The notes beneath the pieces were generated by a model that saw only the letters and a program-made list of their open reading frames with translations, did not search any database and had not been told where the DNA came from. Made by a program: the position numbers and the translations under genes. From positions 760,856 through 824,855 of the forward strand of contig CM066922.1 in NCBI GenBank assembly GCA_033964015.1: a stretch of 64,000 bases of DNA. The letters run 5' to 3'. Positions 10,340 to 22,377 of the stretch are shown one piece after another; position 1 is the first letter of the stretch, and every line of letters starts with the position of its first letter. The DNA comes from Scolanthus callimorphus. Taxonomy: Eukaryota > Cnidaria > Anthozoa > Actiniaria > Edwardsiidae.

Positions 10340-10865
10340 TGCTGGTAGTAATTATTCGGGTAGAGGCCCAATTATTTATTCATAACAGTGGTTATTTTCG
10401 GCTGTATGGTTGCCACCATAAACGTTTAGTTTCAAGCGCTGGTTGCCCGGCGAATTAGGGTTGAGGCCCAATCGTAAAACACACGCACACACCACACACA
10501 CGCACAAAAAAAATCAAAAGTATCGGGTAGAGGCCCGTTATTTATTTAGGGTTGAGGCCCCAACGTGATGAAAAATATATATCGGGTGGAGGCCGTTAGT
10601 GATTTAGGATTGAGGCCCAAACGTTAAAAAAATATATATATATATGTATCGGGTAGAGGCCCGTTATAAATTAAGGGTTGAGGCCCAAACGCAATAAAAA
10701 TATATATATATCGGGTGGAGGCCCGTTGGTGATTCAGGCAAGAGGCACAAACGTTAAAAAATATATTCTGATATTAATTTAGGGTTGAGGCCCTAGCGTG
10801 AAAAGGAAAATATCCGTATATAATATCGGGTGGAGGCCCGCTACGGATTTAGGGCCGTAGCGTAG
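10340..10865 (+). repeat. Minisatellite with alternating GGGTAGAGGCCC / GGGTTGAGGCCC boxes
   Basis: About six imperfect units of roughly 85-95 bases. Each carries TATCGGGT(A/G)GAGGCCCGTTA, then TTTAGGGTTGAGGCCCAAACG, then an A-rich and TATATA spacer. The paired boxes differ by a few bases, so each unit is itself a diverged duplication. A CA-rich microsatellite lies at 10,484-10,507 inside the array. Confidence 0.8.
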
Positions 10866-10950
10866 TATGGTAAAGGCTACAAAACATAATATCAACAATA
10901 ATAATAACAAGGAATGGTTATTATACATTTTTAAAACACACTTTCGTTTT

Positions 10951-11271
10951 TTATGCGTCAGCTGCCTTGGACCAACATTTCGATAGGTTTTCCCTTCTTC
11001 TCCTTTGCAGTGTTTTAAAGTAAGTTAAAACGTCCACCTTCTGTGGAATTAATACCTTTTCAGATTCATTGTAGTCATACGCTTCTAGTTCAGATCTGTG
11101 GTCATAGCATGATCCTGGTTGGTTCTCACGGATTTGGTGGTAATGGAGAAGGGAAAACCCATTGGAATGTTTGGTCTGCAGCCTTGTGGGTAACAAATAA
11201 GTAATACTAATTATTACTGGTGTAGACGCTTCCAATTTCTTCCGGTGGCGGTTTTTGAACTTTCTTAGCAT
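10951..11271 (-). CDS. Hypothetical 106-residue frame, unlikely gene
   Basis: An ATG-started minus-strand frame, basic at both ends (MLRKFKNRHRKKLEAS near the start, RRRRENLSKC near the end). It has no known motif, signal peptide or membrane segment, no splice partner and no coding neighbour. It is listed because it is the longest frame in this stretch. It is probably chance within the 9.4-15.1 kb element. Confidence 0.12.
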   Translation of the reverse strand: MLRKFKNRHRKKLEASTPVIISITYLLPTRLQTKHSNGFSLLHYHQIRENQPGSCYDHRSELEAYDYNESEKVLIPQKVDVLTYFKTLQRRRRENLSKCWSKAADA

Positions 11272-13440
11272 GAAAAAACCTATGCCCTACGCCATAGGGT
11301 AAATTATTTTATAAAAATGGTTGGTTGATTGTACACATTCCCGCAGAAATATGTCTTTTGGAATAAATTAGTAGTACATTATACGCTCATTGTCTATTAG
11401 TCCATCAGCCATTTAATTTGGCTAGCCCTTGGGCTTAGATTCGTCTTGTATTTCCTTTTGGTCCCGTCGCCCTGTCGTCTACTGCTTTAACATTCGTCAC
11501 AATAACTCACGAGTGTGCAACATCTTTTGGTACTCCCTGTGCTATTAGGTAAGCCTAGTACCTACGGGGTCGCATAGCGCTTTTGTGTTAGGGGATGTAT
11601 AGCACACAACACAACAACGCAACATCAATTGTCCTAATAGGCGTCTCTATTTAGTAGAAACAGAGAGAAAAGCCTCTTGCGGGTGTTCTGGTAGCGAGCG
11701 CGCAATGCATCTTGGGAACGGTTCGTTTACGCAATGCATCATGGGAAGACTTTTCCATCATGCCTTCGCGCTAGTTCGCTCCCAGTCTCCCTTGCATCGA
11801 AACTCACTAGAACGCGTCTGGGGTACGATGTAGCAGCCACATACAGTTTTGTTTGCTATTGCGCTCGGGCCGTTGTTATCTGTATTGCTCTGCGCTGTTC
11901 CGCATTTTGTCGGCGTTTTCAAACCATTGTAAATACGTCTTGTCTAAACACAGGGCAGTGACCGTCAAGTTCGTTTACTATAAGGTGATTGCCTGTTGGG
12001 GTTTTAATAAGACGTTTCCGTTGTCGGACTTGGCCTGGTGATTGCTTTTCACGCTACTCATATTAAACCTCCCAGCCGAACTCCTGTCAGCGGGAATTCA
12101 TAAGTATGCGGGGAATTTCCTCTGCGGGAACAAGGAAAGCTTCTAGTGTACTATTCCTGTGCGCAGCCATAAGACGAGGTGTCTGTTGTTCAGCAATCTG
12201 GCCGCCCCTTCGCGCTTAGTGCCACTCATAGGCACCTGTGAAATAGTTCAGCCGCCAATCACACTCTAAACGGTTTGGCAAACATCTTGCGCTCTCACTG
12301 ACTAAGTAATTAATGGCGTTTCGTGTTGTTGTAACCGCAAGTTCTCCGGCTGTGGAGGCGCGTAGGTCTTCATGTCCAATTCCCATTTGTTGCCGGAAAT
12401 CTTCACTCGCGCTTCAAGGGCAGTGGGAGCGATACAAGGAGTGCTGCCATCACGAACCCCTCATGGTTATGACGTCATCTACTGTAGATTTCAACTCTAT
12501 GAGCCAATCACTCGTCGCAGGGATTAATCAGCGGAATGCCGTACCCATAGCCCTCTCACGATCATGTACTTGGTAAAATAGTTACAATCACGCGCGCGGA
12601 TCAAGGGACCGTACTGCTCGCGCACAGGGACTCTTATGGCAGTGATATGGTCATACGATTATATCACACCCTTATTGCTTTTTAAAATCCCACATCGCGT
12701 AGAATTCTATTGTTCTGCGCGACATCACGCTTGTTATGGCCTGAGAATGACATTGTGATTGGTGGTTACTCCGATAAACCATTTACATCTAGAATGGGAA
12801 GCACAGAAGGGATAAAATCCTTTGCCCTTGCTTTTGTCTCACACCCCTTAGTTTAATCCCGCGGGGTATAAATGTCTATTTTTGTCATTAGTATGCTTCC
12901 ATTCTGGTCAGAAACTGGCTTTGGTTATTTTTTCCCCGCTAGAAGTTCTTAATATCCATATTGTTTATTTCCCTCGTTTCCAATACAATTTATAATGAGA
13001 TTTTAGCTTTTTAACGTTTGTCAATTATCATTATCCTCTACCGCATATATGAGGTTGATTGTCGACCAGTTTTTAACTCGTTCAGTTGGAGTTGTTGCGA
13101 TGAGGACCGATGTCACTCGCTCATTGCTCCAGTGTGGTCCAATCCCACTCCGTTGAACTTCGGCATACTACGGACTACGCCGATACGATGGCGGAAGTCC
13201 ACAGAAAATGGACGCCATCTTGGATTCGGAGAAAAGGGCCAAATTCTGATCTTAAATCTTCTGAACAAGAATTCCTCACCAACAGATAAAACTAAGGTAT
13301 TTGTATTAGCTTAGGTGGATATACGGATTCGATCACAATGGAAACCACCTAAAATGCTACGCTTACGCCAGCCTCTCGACTTCGAAACCTAAGCTACCAC
13401 AGGTATACCAAGGCTTGCCGACTAGCAAGGCTTAAAATTT
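11272..13440. other. Non-coding interior of the 9.4-15.1 kb element
   Basis: I see no gene. A short direct repeat CGCAATGCATC(T/A)TGGGAA occurs twice near 11,700-11,745. The remaining frames are short and without domains. Confidence 0.35.
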
Positions 13441-14215
13441 TAATATATAGATTTAGCCACTGGCTAAAAGCAAAGCTCTGGTTATAAAATTTTCTGTGTG
13501 AATGAAAGGGATTCCCATGTGTACATGGTTTACATGGTTGCTTTAGAGTCTTCCCATCACGAGATATTGATGTTTCAAGCATAGATGACGTCATCGATGA
13601 CGTCATATCACGTGACCACCTCATTTCGGTCATCTGGTGGCCTAGACTACACTACCCAAGTTTGGTTGTTTTAGAGTCTTCCCTTCACGAGATATTGATT
13701 TTTCAAGCATAGATGACGTCATCGATGACGTCATATCACGTGACCACCCCATTTTGCTCAACTAGTGGCCTAGACTACACTACCCAAGTTTTGTTGTCTT
13801 GGAGTCTTCCCTTCACGAGATATTGATTTTTCAAGCATATATGACGTCATCGATGACGTCACATCACGTGTCCGTGTCACAGCCCCCCCTTGTGCATAGA
13901 CAAAATATACCAAGTATGGTTGTCTTAGCATGTTCCCTTGAGGAGATATAATTTTTTCTTTGCATACCACAGGGTTCCCATGTGTACACGGACGGACGGA
14001 CGACGACGGACGGACGGACGGCGTACGCTATAGGTTTAATACCAGAAAAATAAAGAAAAAATCATATCTCCCGAAGGGTAGCTTCTATAGAAGCCAAACT
14101 TGGACAAAGCTTCAAAAACCATAAGAGGAACTCTACACCAAAGTCACGTGCCCGTACGTCATCAATGACGTCATCAAAATGATCCATAATGCCCGTGACG
14201 TTCAAAAATCAACTC
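13441..14215 (+). repeat. CRE-palindrome repeat, copy A
   Basis: Begins with the TATAGATTTAGCCACTGG palindromic end and contains three 128-base units. Each unit holds the 20-base palindrome TGACGTCATCGATGACGTCA (13,586-13,605; 13,714-13,733; 13,842-13,861) followed by a CACGTG box. An ACGG microsatellite sits near 13,990-14,022, then a conserved tail with another TGACGTCA-rich stretch near 14,155-14,180. Copy B is the inverted homologue at 21,212-22,377. No coding potential. Confidence 0.8.
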
Positions 14216-15002
14216 TATAGTATACTATACGTTTTTCCCTTAGGTATGGTGCTCCGCCTCCGCTAAAACAACATTCAGTGAACGTCCTCTGAACCAGTTT
14301 GCTCTTTGATTGTGTATGTCAGCACAAACGGTTAGATTGATGGTCTTCTTTTGACGGCTGGGCGTCTCCCTTGCGCTTTGCATGTGGGAAATATATTATT
14401 TCTGCGTGGGAAATATATTATTTCTGCGCCATAATGACCTATCGGTATTCAGTTTTGTTTATTGGCATAAATGGTATAGCAATAGCTAGTGATTTAATGG
14501 GTCACTAGGTTATGTACTTCACGTCCGCCAATGATTATAGTTTCGGGTGAGAGAAGTACGTCTGGACATATTAACTCAGCTATGCAACCCAGTCTATCAA
14601 CTACGTCATGATACTAAAAATGCTAGCATGTTACCTACAGATAAGGATTTCATATGACTGTTATATATCACTCAGTCAACTTAACTTATTTAAGTTCATT
14701 GTGACTGTGTTGTGTGCATGCGCGCAGTTTTTACTTCTTTCCTCAGAGATAGCTCGAGAAATTATCCGAGCGAGTCATAAATGGTATATAAGTCGCCGTG
14801 GGGTCATCATTTCAATCACGTCACAAATCCTGAATACGGAATATCAGTTACGGGGCTGGCAAGAAGGGGCTTTAGTTATGGGAGTAGGAGGAAAGAGTTT
14901 GAGTTACGGGTATAGGGTATGTTTAGGGGGACATACATGCCCCTGCTTAAAAATGTACAGAGTATACACACTGTAGTGGTGTGACCTTTGTAACATTTGC
15001 TA
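14216..15002. other. Non-coding, one unexplained 122-residue frame
   Basis: The plus-strand frame 14,608-14,976 shows no domain and no codon texture distinct from its surroundings. I would not annotate it as a gene. Nothing else is recognised between the CRE repeat and the right 62-bp inverted repeat. Confidence 0.3.
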
Positions 15003-15311
15003 GGACTCGCGTTCCTTCCCACAACTTAACCTACCAGTCCGTAAGCAGGACGGCAGTTGGAATAGCGGGAAAATCTGCTCTCAGAACTTTGTAGCTATTT
15101 TCTGAGCCCCCAGAAAGAGAGAACAGCGTTCCTAAAGTTGACATGCGCGAAATACGGTATATAAGGAAATGTAGCGAATCAGAGGCGATTGTTTTGAGTC
15201 GTGTCGCAATGGCGGTTTGTTTGCGAAAGAGTGCAAGTACGATACAATTTCTGGGCTTCTCTCATTGCGAAACGGCTCAAAATGATCTAGCACGCTTCGA
15301 TTTGTAGCAGG

Positions 15312-15947
15312 ATGGCTGAGCCGCCATCAAAGCAGAGAAGAAATGCTAGAAATCGCATGTCTTTTACGATTGAGTCCTTTGAAGGAGATGAAGGTTTATG
15401 TTGGCGCCTCCAACTCGCGAAAACGAAGTTGAACTTGTCCTCAAAGACAAAGTGTGGCAATGCAATTTTAATTGAAGCCCTCCTCGATTCATTTGAGAAG
15501 AAATTTCCAAACTATTTCGCGTCTTCGATGCCTTCGCCGATGCAGAATTCGACTGCCAGTACCATGGTCTCGTCTACTAGTACTCTAAACACAAGCAGTG
15601 GAAGTTTGGTCGCACCGCTGGTCCTTTTCCATCTCGCCCTGGAGCAATGCAGCCGAAATCACCGACCTGTACTCCATCTCCGTCTACTCCAGGTAGCTGT
15701 ACTGGTGTTTTTTCGTCCTGCTCAGCCACAATCGCCCTTTGGTACAGGATCTGAGGAGCTTACAGTTTTAAATTCGATATCCACTCGGAAAAGAAAGAGA
15801 ACGAGGAGTATGTCTGGGTTTCGGCTGAGCCCTGGAAAAATTGTTATTGCGATGCAAAAGCCAGTGCCCGAAATGCGGATTTTCGATTCTCCCGCATACT
15901 CTCTCGCTGAAGAAAAAAACACGGCCATTGCGGAGTTTACTCAATGA
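15312..15947 (+). CDS. Possible first exon of the Kolobok-like element
   Basis: An ATG-started frame (MAEPPSKQRRNARNRMSF) with a basic N-terminus, then LQLAKTKLNLSSKTKCGNAI and LIEALLDSFEKKF, which reads like genuine protein. From about residue 75 the composition becomes Ser/Thr-rich and the alternative frames look equally open, so a frameshift is likely near 15,560-15,600. It lies 0.9 kb upstream of the first Kolobok-like exon on the same strand and could be its N-terminal exon. No DNA-binding motif (such as THAP) is visible. Identity unknown. Confidence 0.35.
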   Translation: MAEPPSKQRRNARNRMSFTIESFEGDEGLCWRLQLAKTKLNLSSKTKCGNAILIEALLDSFEKKFPNYFASSMPSPMQNSTASTMVSSTSTLNTSSGSLVAPLVLFHLALEQCSRNHRPVLHLRLLQVAVLVFFRPAQPQSPFGTGSEELTVLNSISTRKRKRTRSMSGFRLSPGKIVIAMQKPVPEMRIFDSPAYSLAEEKNTAIAEFTQ

Positions 15948-16821
15948 TGTGCTAAGCAGGACACCACGTTAGCTGGCACACGTCTTCCATAACCTCAGGC
16001 AAAATACACAGTGAATTTGAGGTAAGTTGTTATATATTTTTGACAAATTATTTTGTATTGTTTCGGTTGATATTTTGACATTGTTTCTCAGATATTTGAA
16101 AGCAACATTTTCTAACGTTGATCATTCTCTCAGTATGTTTTACTGTCTTGATCATATTTACAGGTACAGAGTTCCATTTTCTGTTCATTCATGTAGATTT
16201 GGGTTCAGGATATTTTGTTTGTACCTACATAGCACAAGCCTCCTGACGCAAATGAGTCATTTTGTATGTGCTCTATTGTTAGAGCCTCATTTTCCAGCCC
16301 CAAGAGACCAGAAAAAAGTTCAGTTCATATGTTCTCTGTTTTTTAGTGTGCCTGCACTTCTGAAGGAACCCACCTCTGGCCCATGTGTCCGCTTAGAGAC
16401 TAACCCCCTGCTAAACATCCGGACTAAGAGCCAAAGAGCAGATCCAGGTTTTCGGAAAGGGTGGTTCGTGCCAGGTCTAGAGCCAGATTTGTCAATAGTG
16501 GTGCTAGACCCTATGTAGTTGTTAGGACTGCATCTCCCTGTTTTCAACCATTCTTGTATCACAAAGGGGGTTGCGTCCACCACCCAATGCACCACCCGGA
16601 TCCCCAACTGGAGGCTGTAGCTGTATAGCTTAATACTACGAGCATGTTTTGAGTCATGCTTCTGATGGAGCAGAGTTGTGAGACAAATTTTTTGTTGAAC
16701 AATTACAATAAGTAACTAAAAGATATATACTTTTTATCTGCCATAAGCCCCTTCAAGCTTATTTACGCAGGTATTTTGAAATCCCATTTTTCATGTCTTT
16801 TACCCTATCCTCTATCCTAGA

Positions 16822-19800
16822 GCTGTGCATGCCTTTTCCTGCACTGGCCTCACAGAAACTCAATACAAAGGATTTTGTGAAGCTGCAAAAATTGGCTGTG
16901 TTGAAGAAAATCTATAAAGACAAGTGAGTATGGTTTTATGCTCCCGTTTTCAACTTCACTCTAGGAAATTGAATCAAAGCATCCCAATAGATATATTTTT
17001 ATCTTGGAAAGAAACTGGATAGCAAATAACTGAATATGCATCTTTTGTATAATGAATTTCTTGGATCATGTATATTTTCAGGCCATTTTCATTCCATTCT
17101 AAGGCTCCACAGGGTTTTTTACCTTTTTATTGTTCTTATTTCCAAGTTAACACTACCCTAGGCTACAGATCAGCCATCAATGAAGTATACAACGGGTCTA
17201 TTGCTGAGGCTAGAGTCTGGAGTATTTTGTCGAGCCCATCTTCGGGTGAGACAAAATACAAAGACGAGAAAAAAGTTCAGAGATATTGTACATAAAATGT
17301 CTAATAAGTTGCTTATTATAATTAGAGAATGGACGAACTTAGTGAAAATAGTTTGGAAGTGTACAATATCGAGGGATAGTTGTACTCGCCCCAGTCTCAC
17401 TCCTGCGATATTTGTTCTCCTCTCGTTGCAGTTGGATAATAACTGTTATATTGCTCTTGATCAGATCATAATAACTGATGCCCGACATGATTCTGGGAGG
17501 AATGCACAACACACAACAGTGTCTGCATTATCATACACGTGAGTATTGGGTAGTCCCGTCTCATACACCTCAGTGATCACATAAAAATAGCGATGGTCAT
17601 CCAAGAAAAAAATTGGGAACTTGTAATTCCAGAAAAAAACCTAATTTATTCAAATTGGCAAGGGGGGGAGGGAACCAATTTAATTGCAGACTTTTCTTTG
17701 ACTCATATAATGATCAAAAGTCAATGTTTACCTTTGCTAACTACAATTATTGCTTTTCCCATTTATTTAGCAACAAAAAGGCTGTGGTCTGCCTCAACTG
17801 GAGCAAAAGGGACATTTCCACAGCCCAATCAAGGGAGGTGCCCATGACCAAGGAACTTGTCGACCAGCTTCTTGCTGAAGGTACCAAAACTGTTCCACTA
17901 GTTTTGAAAAACATCTTATATATTTATTTGAACTTGTAAATGTTTCTATTGACTTTTTCAGGCTATAGTGTGATTGAATTAGCACATGATTATGCTCCTG
18001 CCCTAAAAAAATGGCTAGTGGATGAGAGAAATATAGAAAACTCTTTTGACACCTGGCATGGTTGTTGTTTTGATTGTTTTGAGTCTGAATGCTAGCATAT
18101 AAGCAACTCCAGAAGAACTCTATGGAGGAAATTGAAAAGCAGTGGTGGTGTTCTTTTCAAAATTCCATCAAGGGCGTATGGATTTTTGTGGAATCAGAAA
18201 TGAAAATAACTGTGAAATCATGTATTGTAGGTCAGAGCTGTTTCGTCATGCCACTTTGAATATTAGGCTTCTAAACTTCTATAATTTACAGGAAAGGTGT
18301 CAAGAAACAAATAAAAGCTGTTGCCTCAGGAAATAAGAGGGATGAGGGCAAGAAATGGTTTGCAGAGCTGTCAGACAAGGTAGAACAAAAAGTTATTGCT
18401 TGCTAGGCTGCTTATTCATCATTATGTCGAGCGTTTTTAACATGAGCCCCTGGCTTGGGCGACTGGGCAACCACTCCCTGCGTTATTCGACATTAAATAA
18501 TCATTGTATTGTATTGTGTTGTATTTATTCTGCAGATCGTACTTTCTTGTTGTTACAAATGTGCCAATAATTCTATTGTTCTATTGTGTTCTATTTTGTA
18601 TTTTCACTTGCACACAGTCGAAGCAACAAAGACGCATTTCTACTATGCAATGAAAAACAATGATGGCACAGTAGAAGGACTTAAACGTTACTTAATGAAT
18701 AATGTGAAGCACTATCAGGTAAGCTGTTACGCACAATGCGCGAAGTGAGGTTTTGGCTAGGGATTTCCATCAAGGGGAGTTATATTTATTTTGAATTTTT
18801 TACTGGCTGCCATGCTGAATCAAGGTGCAAAGCTGAAGGGTATGCATGCAGCAAAAAGCCGTTGTCTGACCCTAAGGCCATTGAAGCCATCCAGAAGACT
18901 GTCATATACAGGAATGCTGCTGACTATATTAGGGTAAGTTACCAAAAAACCTTTCATCTCATGCCTAGCATCTGGCTTCCCAAAAAATTTATTCCAAAAT
19001 GGGCACAATTAGTGTCAGTCTTGACTTGACTGTTTGCTTCGGGGGGGGGGGGGGGTGCCATTTTAGGTATCTTTTAGGGGTAAAATCAAAGGTCCCGACG
19101 AGCACCCATGCCCCAAAAATATGGGAGGGGTAGAGGGGGTTGCTTACTGCCTGTACTGGCAACTGCCACACTTTTCCAAACTTTTTTGACCCTGCCCCTT
19201 TGGTGACCAAATTTTAATACATAGCATGATATATACAAACATTTTTAGATTGTGTAACTAGCACTAACCACTGCCTGTCTCTTCAAGACAATACCTTACT
19301 CCCCTCTTTGTCTTCTCCCACTTTACATTTCATTTGCATTTTAGTGTCGTGACACATACTGGATCGAATCCTTGCACAACCTTATGCTGGTTTATGCCTC
19401 AAAACGCATCCATTTTGGAGATGACAGCTATGACACAAGAATAAAGCTTGCTGTATTGGACTGGGTGAGCCAAATTGCAGTTGAACTAAATCAACATAAT
19501 CATTCTTTTCACAGGTCACTGACAAATTCTGAAATATGTTTGCTTGATTATTGTCAACAGTATTGCTAGAGTCAATTCATTATTTTACAGGGTGAATATG
19601 AGGACAACATTTATATCCTCCTCGATGGAGATGTATTGTATGAAAACAAGTATACACAAATCCTGCATTTATTACTACTTATAATGCATTTTGGTACTTC
19701 TTTTGTCTATACAGAATGAACAAGTGCTGAGGGAAACCACCTCCATGCAGTATTACCAGACTGCACGACAACCAGACCGTATAGCTCCACACCGTGTACT

Positions 19801-19862
19801 GGTTCCGAAGGAATTTAAATTCCGGGACCATATATGGCAGGTTTTCACTCATGCCTTGCCAT
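16822..19862 (+). pseudogene. Kolobok-like DDE transposase, multi-exon, decayed
   Basis: At least ten plus-strand pieces with splice-like borders can be read in order. They are: CTGLTETQYKGFCEAAKIGC (about 16,835, with an in-frame stop soon after); TDARHDSGRNAQHTTVSALS (17,422-17,539); VVCLNWSKRDISTAQ (17,773-17,880); ELAHDYAPALKKWL...FDTWHG (17,962-18,060); KGVKKQIKAVASGNK (18,292-18,378); THFYYAMKNNDGTVEGLKRY (18,618-18,718); CKAEGYACSKKPLSDPKAIE (18,807-18,932); CRDTYWIESLHNLMLVYASK (19,345-19,464); GEYEDNIYIL (19,591); and a C-terminal VLVPKEFKFRDHIW ending in a stop near 19,862. The D.R.DS..NA, D.WH..K, C.dT...ES.HN..L.Y..KR and LAVLDW signatures match Kolobok-type transposases as I know them. 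Stops and non-splicing borders suggest decay; G-run repeats sit in the introns. TIRs and TTAA sites were not located. Confidence 0.55.
19035..19205 (+). repeat. G-run repeat within the Kolobok-like gene
   Basis: A run of 14 G near 19,040-19,053 is followed by GGTATCTTTTAGGGGTAAAA and GCCCCAAAAATA(T)GGG. The same modules occur at 34,289-34,625 (GGTACCTTTTAGGGATGAAA, GCCCCAAAAATAGGGGAG). It belongs to a dispersed non-autonomous family and lies in an intron between transposase exons. Confidence 0.6.
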
Positions 19863-21211
19863 AAAGGTCATTATTATTCCCTCAAAATATTTCTACGTTT
19901 CTGATTGGCTCAATTCAATTGGCGAGAAATTTTACTATCATTGACGTCATTGATGGTATAATAGAAAAGCCATTTTCATGTTTGAATATTTTGAGTTCAT
20001 AATTAACACAATTTGTTATTCACCTCGCCAAGGGTGAATTTTCATTTCATACTCAGCCGCATTCAAAAATCCTAATTATTACAGTAACCTTCATATACAG
20101 ATATAATCTTAGGGAGCGAATAAGGAATGGCTTTAGATAAAGGTAAAAAAAAAGGAAAGCGTGTTTTCCCATTTGCCGTTCTCCCTTGACCATTCACTGT
20201 AGCTATAAACATATGCATGGTGAGTCATGTGAATCAAAAAGTGCAAAAAATGAACGTTTTTTTTAGTTTTTTTTTGTTACTCAGGGAGATTAAGGCATGG
20301 GTCTCATCATCCTTAGGAAAAAAGTTGAGGGGGTGGTTAAAATGTTGTTTATGATGCGTCTTGCTTCATGAAAGTTTCGATACTTGTTACTTTGCTAAAA
20401 TGATGACGTCAACGGAGACCTTGGGTGTGTGACATTTAACCTTCTAGTGTCACGCAAGTATCACTTCCAAAATGTTTGGCTTAAATTCCGAGTTTGAAAA
20501 CCTCATTGAACGTAAACACTTTTCAGATTTTACACCATATTGTAGTGGGGTAAAACGGGCTAAAAACTACTCGAAATCAGCCGTCTGTCGTACGATCTAA
20601 TTCGGGCCTCGTTCTCCTAAAGTATTAATCGGATCGATCTCAAACTTTCACAGTATCCATCAATCCACTAGGGATACTGCTTGGCAAAGTTTGGGTATTT
20701 TCGAAAATTTTCTAATTTCGCCGCTAGGTCGATATTTACAGACGAGCGCTCTTAAGGTGTCTAATAGCAATGCCTTCACAACTGCATCTGGATAATTAGG
20801 ACTTTATTTATTCTAATTTAGAAATTAAATAATTACTCACTCGACCCAGTCCCCTGAAAAATATAATCGTGAATATTTCACGTATTTTAGAAAAATCTTC
20901 AAATGTCCAGATGACAAGTTTCAAATGTTCATGCCTTAATCTATTCATAAGAAAAAATTTCCAGAAAACTTGCGTTTAGGACTCAGATTTTTTTAAAATA
21001 TGTGACATTTCGAATTTTTGGTGTTAAGAAATTTGATAGTTCACGTGATGAGTTGATGAAGAGTGGACATTATTTTTATTGAAGAGTTTATCCATACCGA
21101 TGTTATGGACAAGTTATTCTCTTGATATATGCATTTTCCAACAGAGTTGACCACCCCCTAAGTTTTAGGGCAAAATTAAGTATTGACCCATGCCTTAATC
21201 TACCTGAGGAG
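19863..21211. other. Intergenic, nothing recognised
   Basis: AT-rich DNA with a short near-palindrome around 19,868-20,060 (both ends carry ATT-rich arms that may be a worn MITE). No coding frame with a domain, no tandem array. Confidence 0.35.
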
Positions 21212-22377
21212 TTGATTTTGAACGTCACGGGCATTATGGATCATTTTGATGACGTCATTGATGACGAAAGGGCACGTGACTTTGGTGCAGAGTTCCTCTT
21301 ATGGTCTTTGAAAGTTTGTCCAAGTTTGGCTTTTATTGAAGCTTCCCTTCGGGAGATATGACTTTTTCTTTATTTTTCTGGTATTAAACCTATAGCGTAC
21401 GCCGTCGGTGTCCGTCCGTGTACACATGGGAACCCTGTGGTTCGCAAAGAAAAAATTATATCTCCTCAAGGGAACATGCTAAGACAACCATACTTGGGAT
21501 ATTTTGTCTATGCCACAAGGGGGGTGCTGTAACACGGTCACGTGATGTGACGTCATCGATGACGTCATCAGTGATTGAAAAATAATATCTCGTGAAGGGA
21601 AGACTCTAAAACAACCAAACTTGGGTAGTGTAGTCTAGGTCACCAGATGAGCGAAATGAAGTGGTCACGTGATGTGACGTCATCGATGACGTCATCTAGG
21701 CTTGAAAAATTAATATCTCGTGAAAAGAAGACTAAAAAACCAAACTTGGGTAGTGTAGTCTAGGTCACCAGATGAGCGAAATGAAGTGGTCAAGTGATGT
21801 GATGTCATCGATGACGTCATCTATGCTTGACAAATTAATATCTCATGAAAGGAAGACCTTAAAACAACAAACTTGGGTAGTGTAGTCTAGATCATCAGAT
21901 CAGCAAAATGAAGTGGTCAAGTGATGTGACGTCATCGATGACGTCATCTATGCTTGAAAAATTAATATCTCGTGAAGGGAAGACTCTAAAACAACCAAAC
22001 TTTTGTAGTGTAGTCTAGGTCAGCAGATGAGCAAAATGAAGTGGTCAGGTGATATGACGTCATCGACGACGCCATTATGCTTTAAAAAATATTCTCTTTA
22101 TTGCACTTTTGAATCATTCCATTTGGAGGAATTAATACCTTAATTTTTCTGAAGGAGGTTTTTATCTCACTTGACAGGATGCTTATTTTCGTCCCTGTAT
22201 TTGTATTGTGTCAATGCAGCAACATACCGAAGAAAACACTGTTGTATACATATCAAGAGACATTTTTTTCTTAAAAAGCCTATAAGTATAAACCATGTAC
22301 ACATAGGAATCCCTTTCATTCACACAGAAAATTTTATATCGGGAGCTCCGCTTTTAGCCAGTGGCTAAATCTATACA
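21212..22377 (-). repeat. CRE-palindrome repeat, copy B (inverted)
   Basis: Reverse-complement homologue of 13,441-14,215, ending in TTTAGCCAGTGGCTAAATC at 22,377. It has five tandem units of about 125-128 bases with TGACGTCATCGATGACGTCA at 21,548, 21,675, 21,800 (one mismatch), 21,927 and 22,055 (three mismatches near the 3' end), each next to a TCA(C/A)GTGA box. It carries more units than copy A, so the array length varies between insertions. Confidence 0.8.

Larger units (their letters stand above)
9397..15064. mobile_element. Putative 5.7-kb element with 62-bp near-identical TIRs
   Basis: Bases 9397-9458 (TATTCCAACTGCC...GCGAGTCC) reappear inverted at 15,003-15,064 with a single mismatch. 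Between them lie a 76-bp-arm palindrome, a six-unit minisatellite and an inserted CRE-palindrome repeat. I see no transposase and no clear target duplication: left flank GTTTTC, right flank GCGGGA. It may be a non-autonomous DNA transposon, or a pair of inverted solo repeats. The high arm identity argues for recent origin. Confidence 0.5.
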
